DNA of 64,000 bases from Streptoverticillium olivoreticuli subsp. olivoreticuli (GTDB taxonomy: Bacteria; Actinomycetota; Actinomycetes; Streptomycetales; Streptomycetaceae), in contig NZ_CP031455.1 in assembly GCF_003391135.1 (NCBI RefSeq), forward strand, positions 1,426,001 to 1,490,000, written 5' to 3'. The translations under genes were made by a program, and so were the position numbers. A model generated the notes under the pieces. The model searched no databases and was not told where the DNA came from. It saw nothing but the letters and a program-made list of their open reading frames with translations. Position 1 is the stretch's first letter, and each line of letters begins with the position of its first letter. This document shows positions 54,112 through 63,076 of the stretch, in pieces.

Positions 54112-55319
54112 CCTGCCCCGAGTGCGGCCACCACAACGCGCCCGACGCCCGGTTCTGCGGCTCGTGCCAGGCGTTCCTGGAGTGGGAGGGAGAAGGGGGC
54201 GGACGACGGCCGGGGGACGGGGCATCGGGGGACGGGCGGCGGGCGACGGGGACGCCGAGGCCCGCAGCGCCTACAGGAGACCTGTCGGCCACGGCACCGG
54301 CTGCGGGGGCCGGAGCGGCCGGAGCGCCACCGGCCGAGCCGATCACCGGCGCAAGGCCCGCTGACGCACAACCGTCCCGCCCGCCGCACGCCCCCGCTTC
54401 ACCACCGGCCTCGGCGCCCACCCCCGATCCCGTACCCGCCATACCGCCACTACCCTCCTTCCCGCCTGTGGGAGCACCCGCCGGGCCGCGGCGGCCCGGG
54501 GAGCGGCCGGCGAGGGGGCCCGACAGCGGGCCGGAGGATTCCGGTGACGGGCCCGAGCGGGCGGTCGACGAGGGGGCGCGCGCGGACAGTCGCCCCTGCC
54601 CGCGGTGCCGGAAGCGCAATCCGGGCAGCCGTCGCCTGTGCCGGAACTGCGGTGCCCTCCTCGACACCGCCCCCACGCCCGGCCGGACGCGCGTCCCTTG
54701 GTGGCGGCGGCTGTTCCGGCGCGCGGAGCGGCCCCTGGCGGCGGGGACGCGGCCGCGGCGCCGGGCCTGGCGAAGGCCACGCCTGGCGCTGCCCGTGACC
54801 CTGCTGCTCGTGATCGGCGCGGTCTGGTTCGCGCGCTCCGGGCTTCCCGGCGTGTTCACGTTCACCCAGGACCGGACCAGCAAGCCGGAAGCCCTGCGTC
54901 CGACCGACGTCCGCGGCTCCAGCGAGGCTCCCGGTCACCCGGCGGGGTCGGCCTTCGACGGTTTCAGCAACCGTTACTGGGCGCCCGCGGACACCGGACA
55001 GGCCACCGGGCAGTATCTGGAGGCCGACTTCGACAAACCCGTACGGCTGCGGGAGCTGCTGATCACCTCGGGCAGTTCGGCCAATCAGGACGAGTTCCTG
55101 ACCACGGCGCGCCCGGCGCAGATCACCGTGACGCTGGTCTCCTCCGACGGACACCGCAGCACGAAGGAGATCAACCTCAAGGACCAGCCGGGTCAGCAGA
55201 CGTTCGGGATCCGCGGTTCGGATGTCGTACGCGTCCGGCTGACGGACCGCACCGACTTCGGCACCCGGCCCGACCGGCGGCTCGCGATCGCCGAGGTCGA
55301 GTTCTTCGGGCGCCGCTGA
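54108..55319 (+). CDS. Zinc-ribbon / transmembrane / discoidin-like protein at the end of the CIS operon (CisA-like)
   Basis: A 403-residue protein. Zinc ribbon 1 has Cys3, Cys6, Cys17 and Cys20 (CPEC...CGSC). A long Pro/Ala-rich linker and zinc ribbon 2 starting at Cys164 (CPRC...CRNC) follow. Then come a basic stretch, one transmembrane helix at about residues 226-243 (LPVTLLLVIGAVWFARSG) and an extracytoplasmic F5/8 type C (discoidin)-like domain (SAFDGFSNRYWAP, LEADFDKPVRLRELLITSGSS, DVVRVRLTDRTDFG, LAIAEVEFFG). Cytoplasmic ribbons with an external binding domain suit a membrane dock for a cytoplasmic CIS; I believe this corresponds to the membrane protein called CisA in Streptomyces. Last gene of the operon, overlapping the I-like gene. 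Confidence 0.8.
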   Translation: MTCPECGHHNAPDARFCGSCQAFLEWEGEGGGRRPGDGASGDGRRATGTPRPAAPTGDLSATAPAAGAGAAGAPPAEPITGARPADAQPSRPPHAPASPPASAPTPDPVPAIPPLPSFPPVGAPAGPRRPGERPARGPDSGPEDSGDGPERAVDEGARADSRPCPRCRKRNPGSRRLCRNCGALLDTAPTPGRTRVPWWRRLFRRAERPLAAGTRPRRRAWRRPRLALPVTLLLVIGAVWFARSGLPGVFTFTQDRTSKPEALRPTDVRGSSEAPGHPAGSAFDGFSNRYWAPADTGQATGQYLEADFDKPVRLRELLITSGSSANQDEFLTTARPAQITVTLVSSDGHRSTKEINLKDQPGQQTFGIRGSDVVRVRLTDRTDFGTRPDRRLAIAEVEFFGRR

Positions 55320-55335
55320 CGGCGCGGCGCGGGCC

Positions 55336-56145
55336 TCAACGGGGGTGCGGCAGCAGGAGGGTGCGGAGGTCGGCGATCCGGTAGCCGTGGGCACGGACGG
55401 CGTCGATGATCCGCGGCAGTGCCTCGGCGTCCAGCGGCGAGTACTGCCCTTCGGCCACGTCGGCGCCGACGTGCATCTGCACGATCTCCCCCGGGACCAG
55501 GTGTGCCAGCACCCGGTCGACGGCGCGCCGGACCGTCATTCCACCGGCGTCGCCCTTGTATCCCCAGGTGTCCACGGTGAATTCGACGTCGGCGAAGCCG
55601 AGCGCGTTGACCTCCGCGATGCCCTGCGGGGTCGTGGCGCTGTAGGGGAAGCGGAAGAACGGCAGGGGCGCCTTCCCGGTCGCCTTCCGGATCGCGCGGT
55701 CCGCCCGGAACACCTGGTCACCGACCTGCGCGGGCGTGAGGTCGGCGAAGTAGGGGTGGTCGTAGGAGTGGTTGCCGATGCCGTGCTCCGCCGCCATCGC
55801 CCGCGCGGCCGCGGGCTGTTGCTCGGCGAACTCCCCCGTCAGGAAGAACGTGGCCGGCACGTGCCGGTCGCGCAGCACCTTGAGGACCGTGTCCACCCCG
55901 GCGTCGTCCCATGCCGCGTTGAACGTCAGGGCGACCACCCGGTCCGTGGTGCGCATCCTCCGGTTCGTGGAACCGAAGAGGCGCTCCGGCGGGCCGGGTT
56001 CCGTACGGGCCTGCGGCCGCGGGCGCGCCACCGTGCTCATGGCCGCGGCCGTGACGGGGGATTGCTGTCCGCTCGCGAGGAGGGCCAGGGCGGTGAGAGC
56101 GGTCAGGACGGTCAGGGACTTCGAGGCCATGGAAGCGAGTCGCAT
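55336..56145 (-). CDS. Secreted polysaccharide deacetylase (NodB-type)
   Basis: A 269-residue protein with a signal peptide (MRLASMASKSLTVLTALTAL, then ALLASG). The NodB domain has VALTFNAAWDDAGV in place of the common TFDDG, ATFFLTGEF, the metal His pair in GNHSYDHPYF, and RFPYSA. It would remove acetyl groups from peptidoglycan or another glycan outside the cell. The TFNAAW variant occurs in other actinobacterial deacetylases, so activity is not excluded. It converges on the CIS operon, 16 nt from its end. Confidence 0.85.
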   Translation of the reverse strand: MRLASMASKSLTVLTALTALALLASGQQSPVTAAAMSTVARPRPQARTEPGPPERLFGSTNRRMRTTDRVVALTFNAAWDDAGVDTVLKVLRDRHVPATFFLTGEFAEQQPAAARAMAAEHGIGNHSYDHPYFADLTPAQVGDQVFRADRAIRKATGKAPLPFFRFPYSATTPQGIAEVNALGFADVEFTVDTWGYKGDAGGMTVRRAVDRVLAHLVPGEIVQMHVGADVAEGQYSPLDAEALPRIIDAVRAHGYRIADLRTLLLPHPR

Positions 56146-56220
56146 GCCCGGCCCAACGCGCCGGGCACCGCCGCGACACGGCCGTGCGCGCCCTGCCCGC
56201 CCTGCCGCTCTCCGCGACGG

Positions 56221-57204
56221 TCAGGTCGTCTGCGCCTGTTCGTAGAGGGTCTTGATGTCGTCGCCGAAGTAGGGGCCGAACATCGTGTTCGGCAGGAAGA
56301 CGTAGCCGAAGCTGTTCACGGAGGCCTGGAGCCCGGAGCCGGTGGCCTCGTCGAAGCTCGCGAACCACGGTCCGCCACTGGACCCACCGGTCATGTTGCA
56401 GGACAGCCCGTGGTCGTGGGTGAGCAGGAAGTCCTTGGACGACGTCCCGCTGCAGTAGATGAGCTTGGTCCCGTCGTACGGGGAAGCCGCAGGGAAGCCG
56501 AAGGCGTACAGGGACTGGTTGTAGGCGCCGTTGAACTGGAGGCCCTGGGCGCCGACGGTCTGGGTGAGGGTCTGGCCGTTGAGCGGGGCGACGACGGCGG
56601 CGCCGACGTCGTAGTTCATGTCCTCGCCGGCGACCCATTGCGGTGTGGACATCGTCTTGGACGCGGTCCAGGCCCCGTAGGGCGCCTGCCCGTCGTGGTA
56701 GGCGGGGGCGAATACCCAGTTGGTGTGCCAGGTGCCCTGGTACTTGACGCAGTGTCCGGCGGTGAGGACGGTGCTGCCGTTCTGGCTGGTGACGGCGTCA
56801 CCGGAGCAGGAGGCGGTACGGCCCTGGAAGGTGAAGAACACCCGGCCGGTGGTCTTCAGGACGGCGCCGCTGCCGGTCCACGCCCCGCCTGCCTGCGGGA
56901 AGTCCTTGACGTCGGCGGCGGGGGCGGTGGGTGCGACGGCGGCGGGGGCGCCGTGGGACTCCGGCCGCGCGAGGGAACCGGGGTTGATGCCCGGCAGGTC
57001 GAGCGGGGTGGCCGTGCGCATCCTCTCCGGGGTCCAGAAGGCGCGGGCCTTCTGCTGTGCGGTGGCGGTGGTCGCGGCGGTGTGGGTCGCGGCGGTGTGG
57101 TCGGTGGCCGGTGCGGCATGGGCCGTGGCGGTCTGGAGCCCTGCGGTGAGCAGGGCGCCGGCGGCCAGCAGGATTCCGGCGGCGGTACGGCGGGGACGTC
57201 TCAC
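56221..57204 (-). CDS. Secreted trypsin-like serine protease
   Basis: A 327-residue protein. The signal peptide starts at GTG 57204 (VRRPRRTAAGILLAAGALLTA), preceded by AAGGAG; longer in-frame sequence upstream is rejected. An Ala/Thr-rich propeptide runs to about residue 100. The S1-type catalytic triad lies in LTAGHCV (His), NYDVGAAVV (Asp) and GGSSGGPW (Ser). Two Cys pairs may form disulphides. The specificity pocket is not resolved. It lies 75 nt from the deacetylase gene on the same strand. Confidence 0.87.
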   Translation of the reverse strand: MRRPRRTAAGILLAAGALLTAGLQTATAHAAPATDHTAATHTAATTATAQQKARAFWTPERMRTATPLDLPGINPGSLARPESHGAPAAVAPTAPAADVKDFPQAGGAWTGSGAVLKTTGRVFFTFQGRTASCSGDAVTSQNGSTVLTAGHCVKYQGTWHTNWVFAPAYHDGQAPYGAWTASKTMSTPQWVAGEDMNYDVGAAVVAPLNGQTLTQTVGAQGLQFNGAYNQSLYAFGFPAASPYDGTKLIYCSGTSSKDFLLTHDHGLSCNMTGGSSGGPWFASFDEATGSGLQASVNSFGYVFLPNTMFGPYFGDDIKTLYEQAQTT

Positions 57205-57621
57205 GCGTACTCCTTCTGCCCTGGCCGCGCGAGGGATCGCGCGGGCGGTGGGGGGCCGGACCGCGTGGGTGCGGTCCGGGCAGACGAGCGGTGCGGATAC
57301 GAGGTGCGTGAGGGAGGGTCCCACGGAAGCCGTGAATTGTCAGGGGCGCATCAAATTGGTGGCCGGATGCCGGCCACCGCACGGGCATGGTCGTCCTTGC
57401 CGGCGCCCTGCCGTGACCGACGGCCCGGATGCCGGCCTGCGGCGGCACCGGAGGGCCTCACTCACGGAAACCCGTCGGACAGCGGCCGGAAAACGTCGGA
57501 AAACGCCCTGCCGTTCGACTGCTGAAGAAGACTTGGGACCGCGGCGCGGCGCCGGTGGCGGGTGCGGGGCCACCGGTCCCGAGCGGGCGGCGGCCCCGCA
57601 CCCAGGCCCCGCACCCAGGCG
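57205..57621. other. Intergenic stretch between protease and GNAT genes
   Basis: About 417 bases without a supported gene. It contains the protease promoter region on the complement and, near the right end, two direct copies of CCCCGCACCCAGG close to the GNAT stop. ORFs here are shadow frames. Confidence 0.5.
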
Positions 57622-58188
57622 TCAGCTGCCGAGGGCGACGCACATCGCGGACGGACCCGGGAAGTCCTCGGGCAGAGCGTCCATCAGCAGGACGTCGACA
57701 CTCTGGCCGAGCCAGTGCCCGGTCCTCCGCAGGCGTCCGGCGAAGCGGAAGCCCGCCTTCGCGAAGGCCGCGATCCCCGCCCGGTTCGGCTCCAGGACCC
57801 TCAGCCACGCCGTGCTCAGCGCGCCCAGGTGGAAACCCCAGTCCAGGGTCAGCCGGGTGGCCTCCTCGGCATAGCGCTTGCCGCGCTGGGCGGGGGCGAG
57901 GACGATCGTGAACTCGGCCGCCCGCAGCCGTGGCTGGATGCGCAACGTGGTCATCCCGACGGGCTGTTTGTCCTTCAGGCGCACGATCTCGAACGTGGCG
58001 TGGTCCCGGTCGTCGAGCTGACGCTCCCAGGCTTCCGCGCGTACCTCCCACGACTGCGGGAAGCGGTTGCCGCGGCCGAGGATGGTCGCCGGGTCGTTCT
58101 CCCAGATGTGGTATTCGGTCAGCGTCTCCTGACGGGGGATGCCGAGGGCGAGCCGTTCTCCGGCGAGGAGGAGATGCGGGCTGCTCAT
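57622..58188 (-). CDS. GNAT family N-acetyltransferase (RimJ/RimL-like)
   Basis: A 188-residue protein with RimJ-type features: AEFTIVLAPAQRGKRYAEEATRLTLDWGF (acetyl-CoA loop, in parts QRGKRYAEEA), RVLEPNRAGIAAFAKAGFRFAGRLR and WLGQSVDVLLMDAL. The start at 58188 follows GGAAGGAAG; the frame extends further upstream but without a better site. It acetylates an amine or ribosomal-protein-like N-terminus; substrate unknown. Confidence 0.85.
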   Translation of the reverse strand: MSSPHLLLAGERLALGIPRQETLTEYHIWENDPATILGRGNRFPQSWEVRAEAWERQLDDRDHATFEIVRLKDKQPVGMTTLRIQPRLRAAEFTIVLAPAQRGKRYAEEATRLTLDWGFHLGALSTAWLRVLEPNRAGIAAFAKAGFRFAGRLRRTGHWLGQSVDVLLMDALPEDFPGPSAMCVALGS

Positions 58189-58537
58189 ATTGCTTCCTTC
58201 CACGCGGACACGACGGAGCGTCCGGCGTAATCGGGGACGTGGCGCGACGCGTCCGGGGTTCCCGTCACCGGGCGCCTCTTCCGCGTCGGCTGTCCAAGCC
58301 TGAGGGGACGGGCACGGGAGAGGCGCGATCTGCGAAGGACGACCACCCACACGTGTAGTGATGTGGAGGGGAGAGCTCCCGGGTCGCCGCCGCGCGACGC
58401 CGCCGCGTCCCCCGCATGAGGGATGTTCATCACCGTGCGTATCGGAGATACTTCACACTGTAAGCAGTCGGGGTCACCGTCCTGCCGGGCAACCTTCCCT
58501 GGCCACCCGTTGACGACGCGGACGACAGGAGAGGCCG
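58189..58537. other. Divergent intergenic region between GNAT and G1-peptidase genes
   Basis: About 350 bases. Less G+C-rich around 58420-58470 (GATACTTCACACTGTAAGCAG), a probable promoter zone for the rightward peptidase gene; no exact consensus pair found. Confidence 0.45.
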
Positions 58538-59365
58538 GTGACCGAGTCGACCGAGCGGCGGCGCAGACGCCCGATGCTGAGCGGAGCGGCTCTGTGGACC
58601 GTGCTCGTCGCGGTCGCCCTGGCCTGCGGGCTCGCCGTCACCGCGCCGACGTCCCCATCACTGTCCGCCGCTGAGGACGTTGCCACGGCGGTCTCCCCCG
58701 CACCCGGCACGTCCGCCCGGTTCGACCCGTATCACGGCCACGTCCACGGGCGGGCGGGCAAGCGGCGCTCGCAGAACGGCTACAACTGGAGCGGTTATGT
58801 CGCGGGTGGGCAGGCGTTCACGACGGCCTCGGCCACCTGGACCGTGCCGAACATCTCCTGTTCGGCGGAGAGCGACTCCGTCGCGGAGTGGGTCGGCCTG
58901 GACGGCTGGAGCAATGACACGGTCGAGCAGATCGGCATCCAGGAGACCTGCGAGACCGGCGCCCCGACCTTCGACAACTGGTACGAGTTCTATCCCGAGC
59001 CCCCGGTGTATTTCCACGACCGGGTGCGGCCGGGTGACATCATCCACGCGGTGGCGCGCCATGTCTCCGGGACCACTTATCAGCTGTCCCTGACCGACGA
59101 GACCCAGGGCTGGACGAGAGAGAAGAAGCTCGACAGCTGGAGCGCGGCCAACAGCAGCGCGGAGGTGATCGTGGAGTCCAACCACCGGACGTTCCCGAGG
59201 TTCAGCCGGATCGACTTCACCAAGGCCAGGCTCAACGGATCGGCTCCCGGAGCGTTCGGGGCGATCAACTTGTGGGCCAGCAGCATGGGTCGGCAGCAGA
59301 ACGAGGTGAGCGAGCTGTCCGGGCCCGAGCTGGACAGCTTCTCGGTCGCGTATCTCATGGAATGA
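58538..59365 (+). CDS. Secreted G1-family (eqolisin-like) peptidase
   Basis: A 275-residue protein. An N-terminal signal/anchor (LWTVLVAVALACGLAVTAP) is followed by a basic linker. The G1 fold comes next, starting NGYNWSGYVAGGQAFTTASATWTVP, with SVAEWVGLDGW, VEQIGIQETCET, WYEFYPEPPVYF and DIIHAVARHVSG. The conserved Gln and Glu of glutamic peptidases fall in the GQAF...TWTVP and WYEFYPEP regions. Bacterial members are acid-active proteases. The GTG start is preceded by AGGAGAGGCCG. Two cysteines (ISCSAE, ETCET) may pair. Confidence 0.8.
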   Translation: MTESTERRRRRPMLSGAALWTVLVAVALACGLAVTAPTSPSLSAAEDVATAVSPAPGTSARFDPYHGHVHGRAGKRRSQNGYNWSGYVAGGQAFTTASATWTVPNISCSAESDSVAEWVGLDGWSNDTVEQIGIQETCETGAPTFDNWYEFYPEPPVYFHDRVRPGDIIHAVARHVSGTTYQLSLTDETQGWTREKKLDSWSAANSSAEVIVESNHRTFPRFSRIDFTKARLNGSAPGAFGAINLWASSMGRQQNEVSELSGPELDSFSVAYLME

Positions 59366-59470
59366 CCCTCCACCTTCGAGTGGTTTCTCAGCCATTTGTC
59401 AGTAATTAACCCAGGGCGTGCGACATCGTGCGGTGGATCACCGCCACGACTCGAACGCTCTGGGAGACCC

Positions 59471-61369
59471 ATGACCACCGAGACCACTGAAAGACCCAAC
59501 GAACAATTAAGGTTCCGCTCCCGCACCCTGGCCGTCCTGGAGAGGCGCCCCCTCACCGCCCAGGCGATGCGCAGGCGGCTGCCCCAGCTGGTGCGGAAGG
59601 CCCTGTCCCTGGCCTGGCGGGTGGACCGGCGTGCCGTGATCGCACTGCTGGCCTGTCAGGTCCTGTCCGGGGTGTCGGAGGCCTTCGGGCTGCTGGCCAC
59701 CACGAAGACGATCACCGCGCTCATCGCCTCGGGCCATATCTCCGGACGGCTGATGGACGCGCTGCCGTCCCTCGTAGCGCTCGCGAGCGCGGCGGGGCTG
59801 CGCGCGCTCCTCGGCATCGCCGTCAGCAACATCTCCAGCCGGCTCTCCCCGCGCATCGCCCGCGAGGCGGAGATGCAGATGCTCGACGCGGCGATCAACG
59901 CGGAGCTCGTGGCGTACGACAGCCCCGGGTTCAACGACCGGCGCGAGGCGGCGGACCGGGGTGCGGAGGTCGCGCAGGACCTGCTCACCGAGTCGCAGGA
60001 CCTCATCGCCTGCGTCGCGTCGCTGGTCGCCGCCGCCGGTGTGGTGACGCTGCTGCATCCGGTGCTGCTGCCCCTGCTCGTCCTGGCCACGCTCCCGCAG
60101 GGGATCGCCAGTGTGAAGGGGGCGCGCGTCCACTATCTGACCTCCCGCGCCCTGAGCGGCGACCGCCGGGTCCTGGGGCTGATGCGCTGGAACGTCACCG
60201 ACCGGGACCACGCCGACCAGCTCCGCTCCTGCACCATGGCCCCCTTCCTCCTCGACCGCTACCGGGCCATCGGCAACCGCATCGACAGCGCGACCGACCA
60301 CGCCGTGCACCAGGGCGCGCGGTACGCCCTGATGGGCGCCATCGCCGGAGGGATCGCTTCCGGGATGGTGTGGGCCGCGCTGGCCCTGCTGCTGGGATCC
60401 GGGCACATGTCGGTCGCCTCGGCGGGCACTGCGGTCTTCGCCCTGCGTACGGTCGGCTCGTCGCTGCGGGGCATGGTCGGCTACGGCACCAGGCTCTTCC
60501 GGACCGGGCTGTATCTGGACGACTGGGCGGAGTTCATCGAGGAGGCGGGCGGGCACCGGATGCGGCGCGGCTCCCGGGTCCCGGAGGCACCGCTGTGCGT
60601 CAGGGCCGAGGCTCTCACGTACCGCTACCCGGGCTCGGACCGGCCCGCGCTGGAGAAGGTCTGCCTGGAGGTGCGCCGCGGCGAGGTCCTGGCCCTTGTG
60701 GGTGAGAACGGCTCCGGGAAGACCACGCTCAGCAAGCTCCTGACGGGGCTTTACCTCCCCACCGACGGCAGTGTGACGTGGGACGACAGGGAGACCTCCG
60801 AGCTCGACCCGCAGGCGATGTGGCGGCAGACCGCCGTCGTCCCGCAGGACTTCGCGCACTGGCCCATGTCCGCACGGGAGAACATCACACTCGGTCAGCC
60901 GTACGGCGACGACGAGGCCGTGCTCCGGGCCGCAGGACACGCGGGGGCGGACGAGGTCGTCGACGGGCTGCGCAGTGGCCTCGACACCCTCCTGGCACGG
61001 GAGTGGTACGGCGGGGTGGACCTGTCCGGCGGGCAGTGGCAGCGCATCGCCATCGCCCGCGCCTTCTACCGGCGGGCCGGACTGCTCGTCATGGACGAGC
61101 CCACCAGCGCCCTCGACGCGCGGGCGGAGCACCGCATCTTCACCGGGCTGCGGAAGATCGCCGAGGACCGGGCCGTCGTCCTGGTCACGCACCGGCTGGC
61201 GAATGTGGCCGTCGCCGACCGTATCGTCGTCCTCGACCACGGACGGATCATCCAGGAGGGCACGTTCGGCGAGCTCACACGCTGCCCCGGGCTCTTCCGC
61301 GAGCTCTGGGAGCTCCAGAACGACCGGGGTGCCGAAAGCGCCGAGGAGGTGGTGCGCGCGGAGCGGTGA
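59471..61369 (+). CDS. ABC transporter, fused permease/ATPase (exporter type)
   Basis: A 632-residue half-transporter. About 5-6 transmembrane helices occupy residues 50-370, with the CIS-typical 'RIAREAEMQMLDAAINAEL' coupling region. The nucleotide-binding domain has Walker A GENGSGKTT near residue 410, signature LSGGQWQRIAIARAF and Walker B LLVMDEPTSALD, plus VTHRLANVAVADRIVVLDHG. All ATPase motifs are intact. The ATG is preceded by GGGAGACCC. Similar proteins export lipids, peptides or siderophore-like products; no biosynthetic genes are adjacent. It lies between an extracellular peptidase and an extracellular glycanase gene on the same strand, so peptide/polymer export is possible. Confidence 0.87.
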   Translation: MTTETTERPNEQLRFRSRTLAVLERRPLTAQAMRRRLPQLVRKALSLAWRVDRRAVIALLACQVLSGVSEAFGLLATTKTITALIASGHISGRLMDALPSLVALASAAGLRALLGIAVSNISSRLSPRIAREAEMQMLDAAINAELVAYDSPGFNDRREAADRGAEVAQDLLTESQDLIACVASLVAAAGVVTLLHPVLLPLLVLATLPQGIASVKGARVHYLTSRALSGDRRVLGLMRWNVTDRDHADQLRSCTMAPFLLDRYRAIGNRIDSATDHAVHQGARYALMGAIAGGIASGMVWAALALLLGSGHMSVASAGTAVFALRTVGSSLRGMVGYGTRLFRTGLYLDDWAEFIEEAGGHRMRRGSRVPEAPLCVRAEALTYRYPGSDRPALEKVCLEVRRGEVLALVGENGSGKTTLSKLLTGLYLPTDGSVTWDDRETSELDPQAMWRQTAVVPQDFAHWPMSARENITLGQPYGDDEAVLRAAGHAGADEVVDGLRSGLDTLLAREWYGGVDLSGGQWQRIAIARAFYRRAGLLVMDEPTSALDARAEHRIFTGLRKIAEDRAVVLVTHRLANVAVADRIVVLDHGRIIQEGTFGELTRCPGLFRELWELQNDRGAESAEEVVRAER

Positions 61370-61491
61370 CCGTACGGAGCGAACCCACGCGTCCCGTTCG
61401 GCTCAGTCCGACGAGGTCTGACGGTGCGACACATGTCAGCCTGGACGGGACAGAAGAGACAGATCGGCCTGGAACTCAGCCAGGGGGACGC

Positions 61492-62835
61492 GTGGGTAAC
61501 CGACCCGGGAGACACACCGCCCGCTTCCTCGACGGGCAGCGGCAGAGCAGCGGTCCACAGCACCGTGTGGGCGCCGGCCACGGCGCCCACCGGAACAGAG
61601 CCGCCCGTCGGCGCGTGGACCGGCCGCGACGTCCGGCCACCCGGACCCCGCAGGGCCTGGTGCGGTGCGGGGCCGTCCTGCTGGCCTGCACGGGCATGGT
61701 GTGGCTGTTCCCGACGGGCGGGTGGGCCCTCGCAGACGACGTCGGCGACGAAGGCGGCAAGGCCACGTCGCCGTTCTGGGTGGAGCCGTCGGGGCCCGCC
61801 GCCCGGCAGGTGCGGGTGTGGCGGGAGCGGGGCCGGGACGAGGACGCCGCGCTCCTGGAGCGCATCGCGGAACGGCCGACAGCCGTGTGGCTGACCGACC
61901 AGGACCCCAAGGACCAGGCCGAGCAGGTCACCCGGCAGGCGGAACGCGCGGGCCGCATCCCGGTGCTGGTCGCGTACAACATCCCGCACCGGGACTGCGG
62001 ACAGTACTCCTCCGGAGGCGCCGCCGACGCGGCCCACTACCGGGCGTGGGCGGCTAGGGCGGCGGCAGGGATCGGCACCCGGCAGGCGTGGGTCGTCCTC
62101 GAACCCGACGCCCTGGCCCAATGGGCCTCCGGCTGTGTACCGGGGGCGGCCGCCGCCGAGCGGCTGACGCTGCTGGCCGAGGCCGTGCAGATCTTCAAGG
62201 CCCAGCCAGGCACTTCCGTCTACCTCGACGCCGGCAACCCCGGCTGGATCGCGGACGAGAAGCACCTGGCCGACGCGCTCAAGCAGGCCGGGGTCGCCCG
62301 CGCCGACGGCTTCGCGCTGAACGTCTCCAACTTCCACACCACACCGGTCACTCGCGCCTACGGCGACCGGCTGTCCGCGCTGCTCGACGGCGCTCACTAC
62401 GTCGTGGACACCAGCCGCAACGGCAACGGCCCCCTGCCCGCGGACAAGGAGCACGCCCCTGACCCCATGCCGCCGGCGCCCGCGCCCGTGCCCCCGCCCG
62501 GCACGCCTCCCCCGGCTCCGGCCGGGGCGGTCGGGAACGGTGCCGAGGCGGAGGACGACGACGGGGACGGCATGGCCGACGGCTGGGTCCGAAGTGCCGT
62601 CGGACGCGCGGTGGGTGCCTCCGGGGACGAGCCGTGGTGCAACCCTCCCGGTCGCGCGCTGGGCACTCCTCCCACGACGGCGACCGGCAGCCCCCTCATC
62701 GACGCCTTCCTGTGGATCAAACGGCCCGGGGAGTCGGACGGCGCGTGCAGGGGGGCTCCGCCGGCGGGGCATTGGTGGGCGGATTACGCGCTCCGGCTCG
62801 CGGGCGCGACGCCGACGACTTCGACGGGGCACTGA
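61492..62835 (+). CDS. Glycoside hydrolase family 6 (cellulase-type) secreted enzyme
   Basis: A 447-residue GH6 protein. The start is GTG 61492 with GGGGGA upstream. A basic N-terminal part and one hydrophobic segment (VRCGAVLLACTGMVWLFPTGGW) suggest export by an unusually late signal or a membrane anchor. Active-site motifs: VAYNIPHRDCGQYSSGGA, WVVLEPDALAQW, SVYLDAGNPGWI, GFALNVSNF and DTSRNGNGP. A Pro-rich insertion with an acidic DDDGDGMADGW segment interrupts the C-terminal part before EPWCNPPGRALG. Beta-1,4-glucan is the expected substrate. A cellulose-synthase-like gene converges from the right edge, suggesting synthesis and trimming of a surface glucan. Confidence 0.87.
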   Translation: MGNRPGRHTARFLDGQRQSSGPQHRVGAGHGAHRNRAARRRVDRPRRPATRTPQGLVRCGAVLLACTGMVWLFPTGGWALADDVGDEGGKATSPFWVEPSGPAARQVRVWRERGRDEDAALLERIAERPTAVWLTDQDPKDQAEQVTRQAERAGRIPVLVAYNIPHRDCGQYSSGGAADAAHYRAWAARAAAGIGTRQAWVVLEPDALAQWASGCVPGAAAAERLTLLAEAVQIFKAQPGTSVYLDAGNPGWIADEKHLADALKQAGVARADGFALNVSNFHTTPVTRAYGDRLSALLDGAHYVVDTSRNGNGPLPADKEHAPDPMPPAPAPVPPPGTPPPAPAGAVGNGAEAEDDDGDGMADGWVRSAVGRAVGASGDEPWCNPPGRALGTPPTTATGSPLIDAFLWIKRPGESDGACRGAPPAGHWWADYALRLAGATPTTSTGH

Positions 62836-63076
62836 AGGCTCACCCATCGGGGGCCTCGCTGCTCCGGGCGGGCTGGGACGGTGCGGGTCGGTTGCTCCCC
62901 CGGCTACCGCTGGGAGTTGCCCCAGCGGCGAGCGTCCTCGAACGCCGGACAGGCTTGAAGACGCGGCACGTTGACGATCACGTGCGGAAACTCCGGGAAA
63001 CAGAAACGACGGACAGCGGAACAACACCGCCACCCGCCAACGCCCCCGAAAACAAAGGGCGAAACCCCACGAAGAC

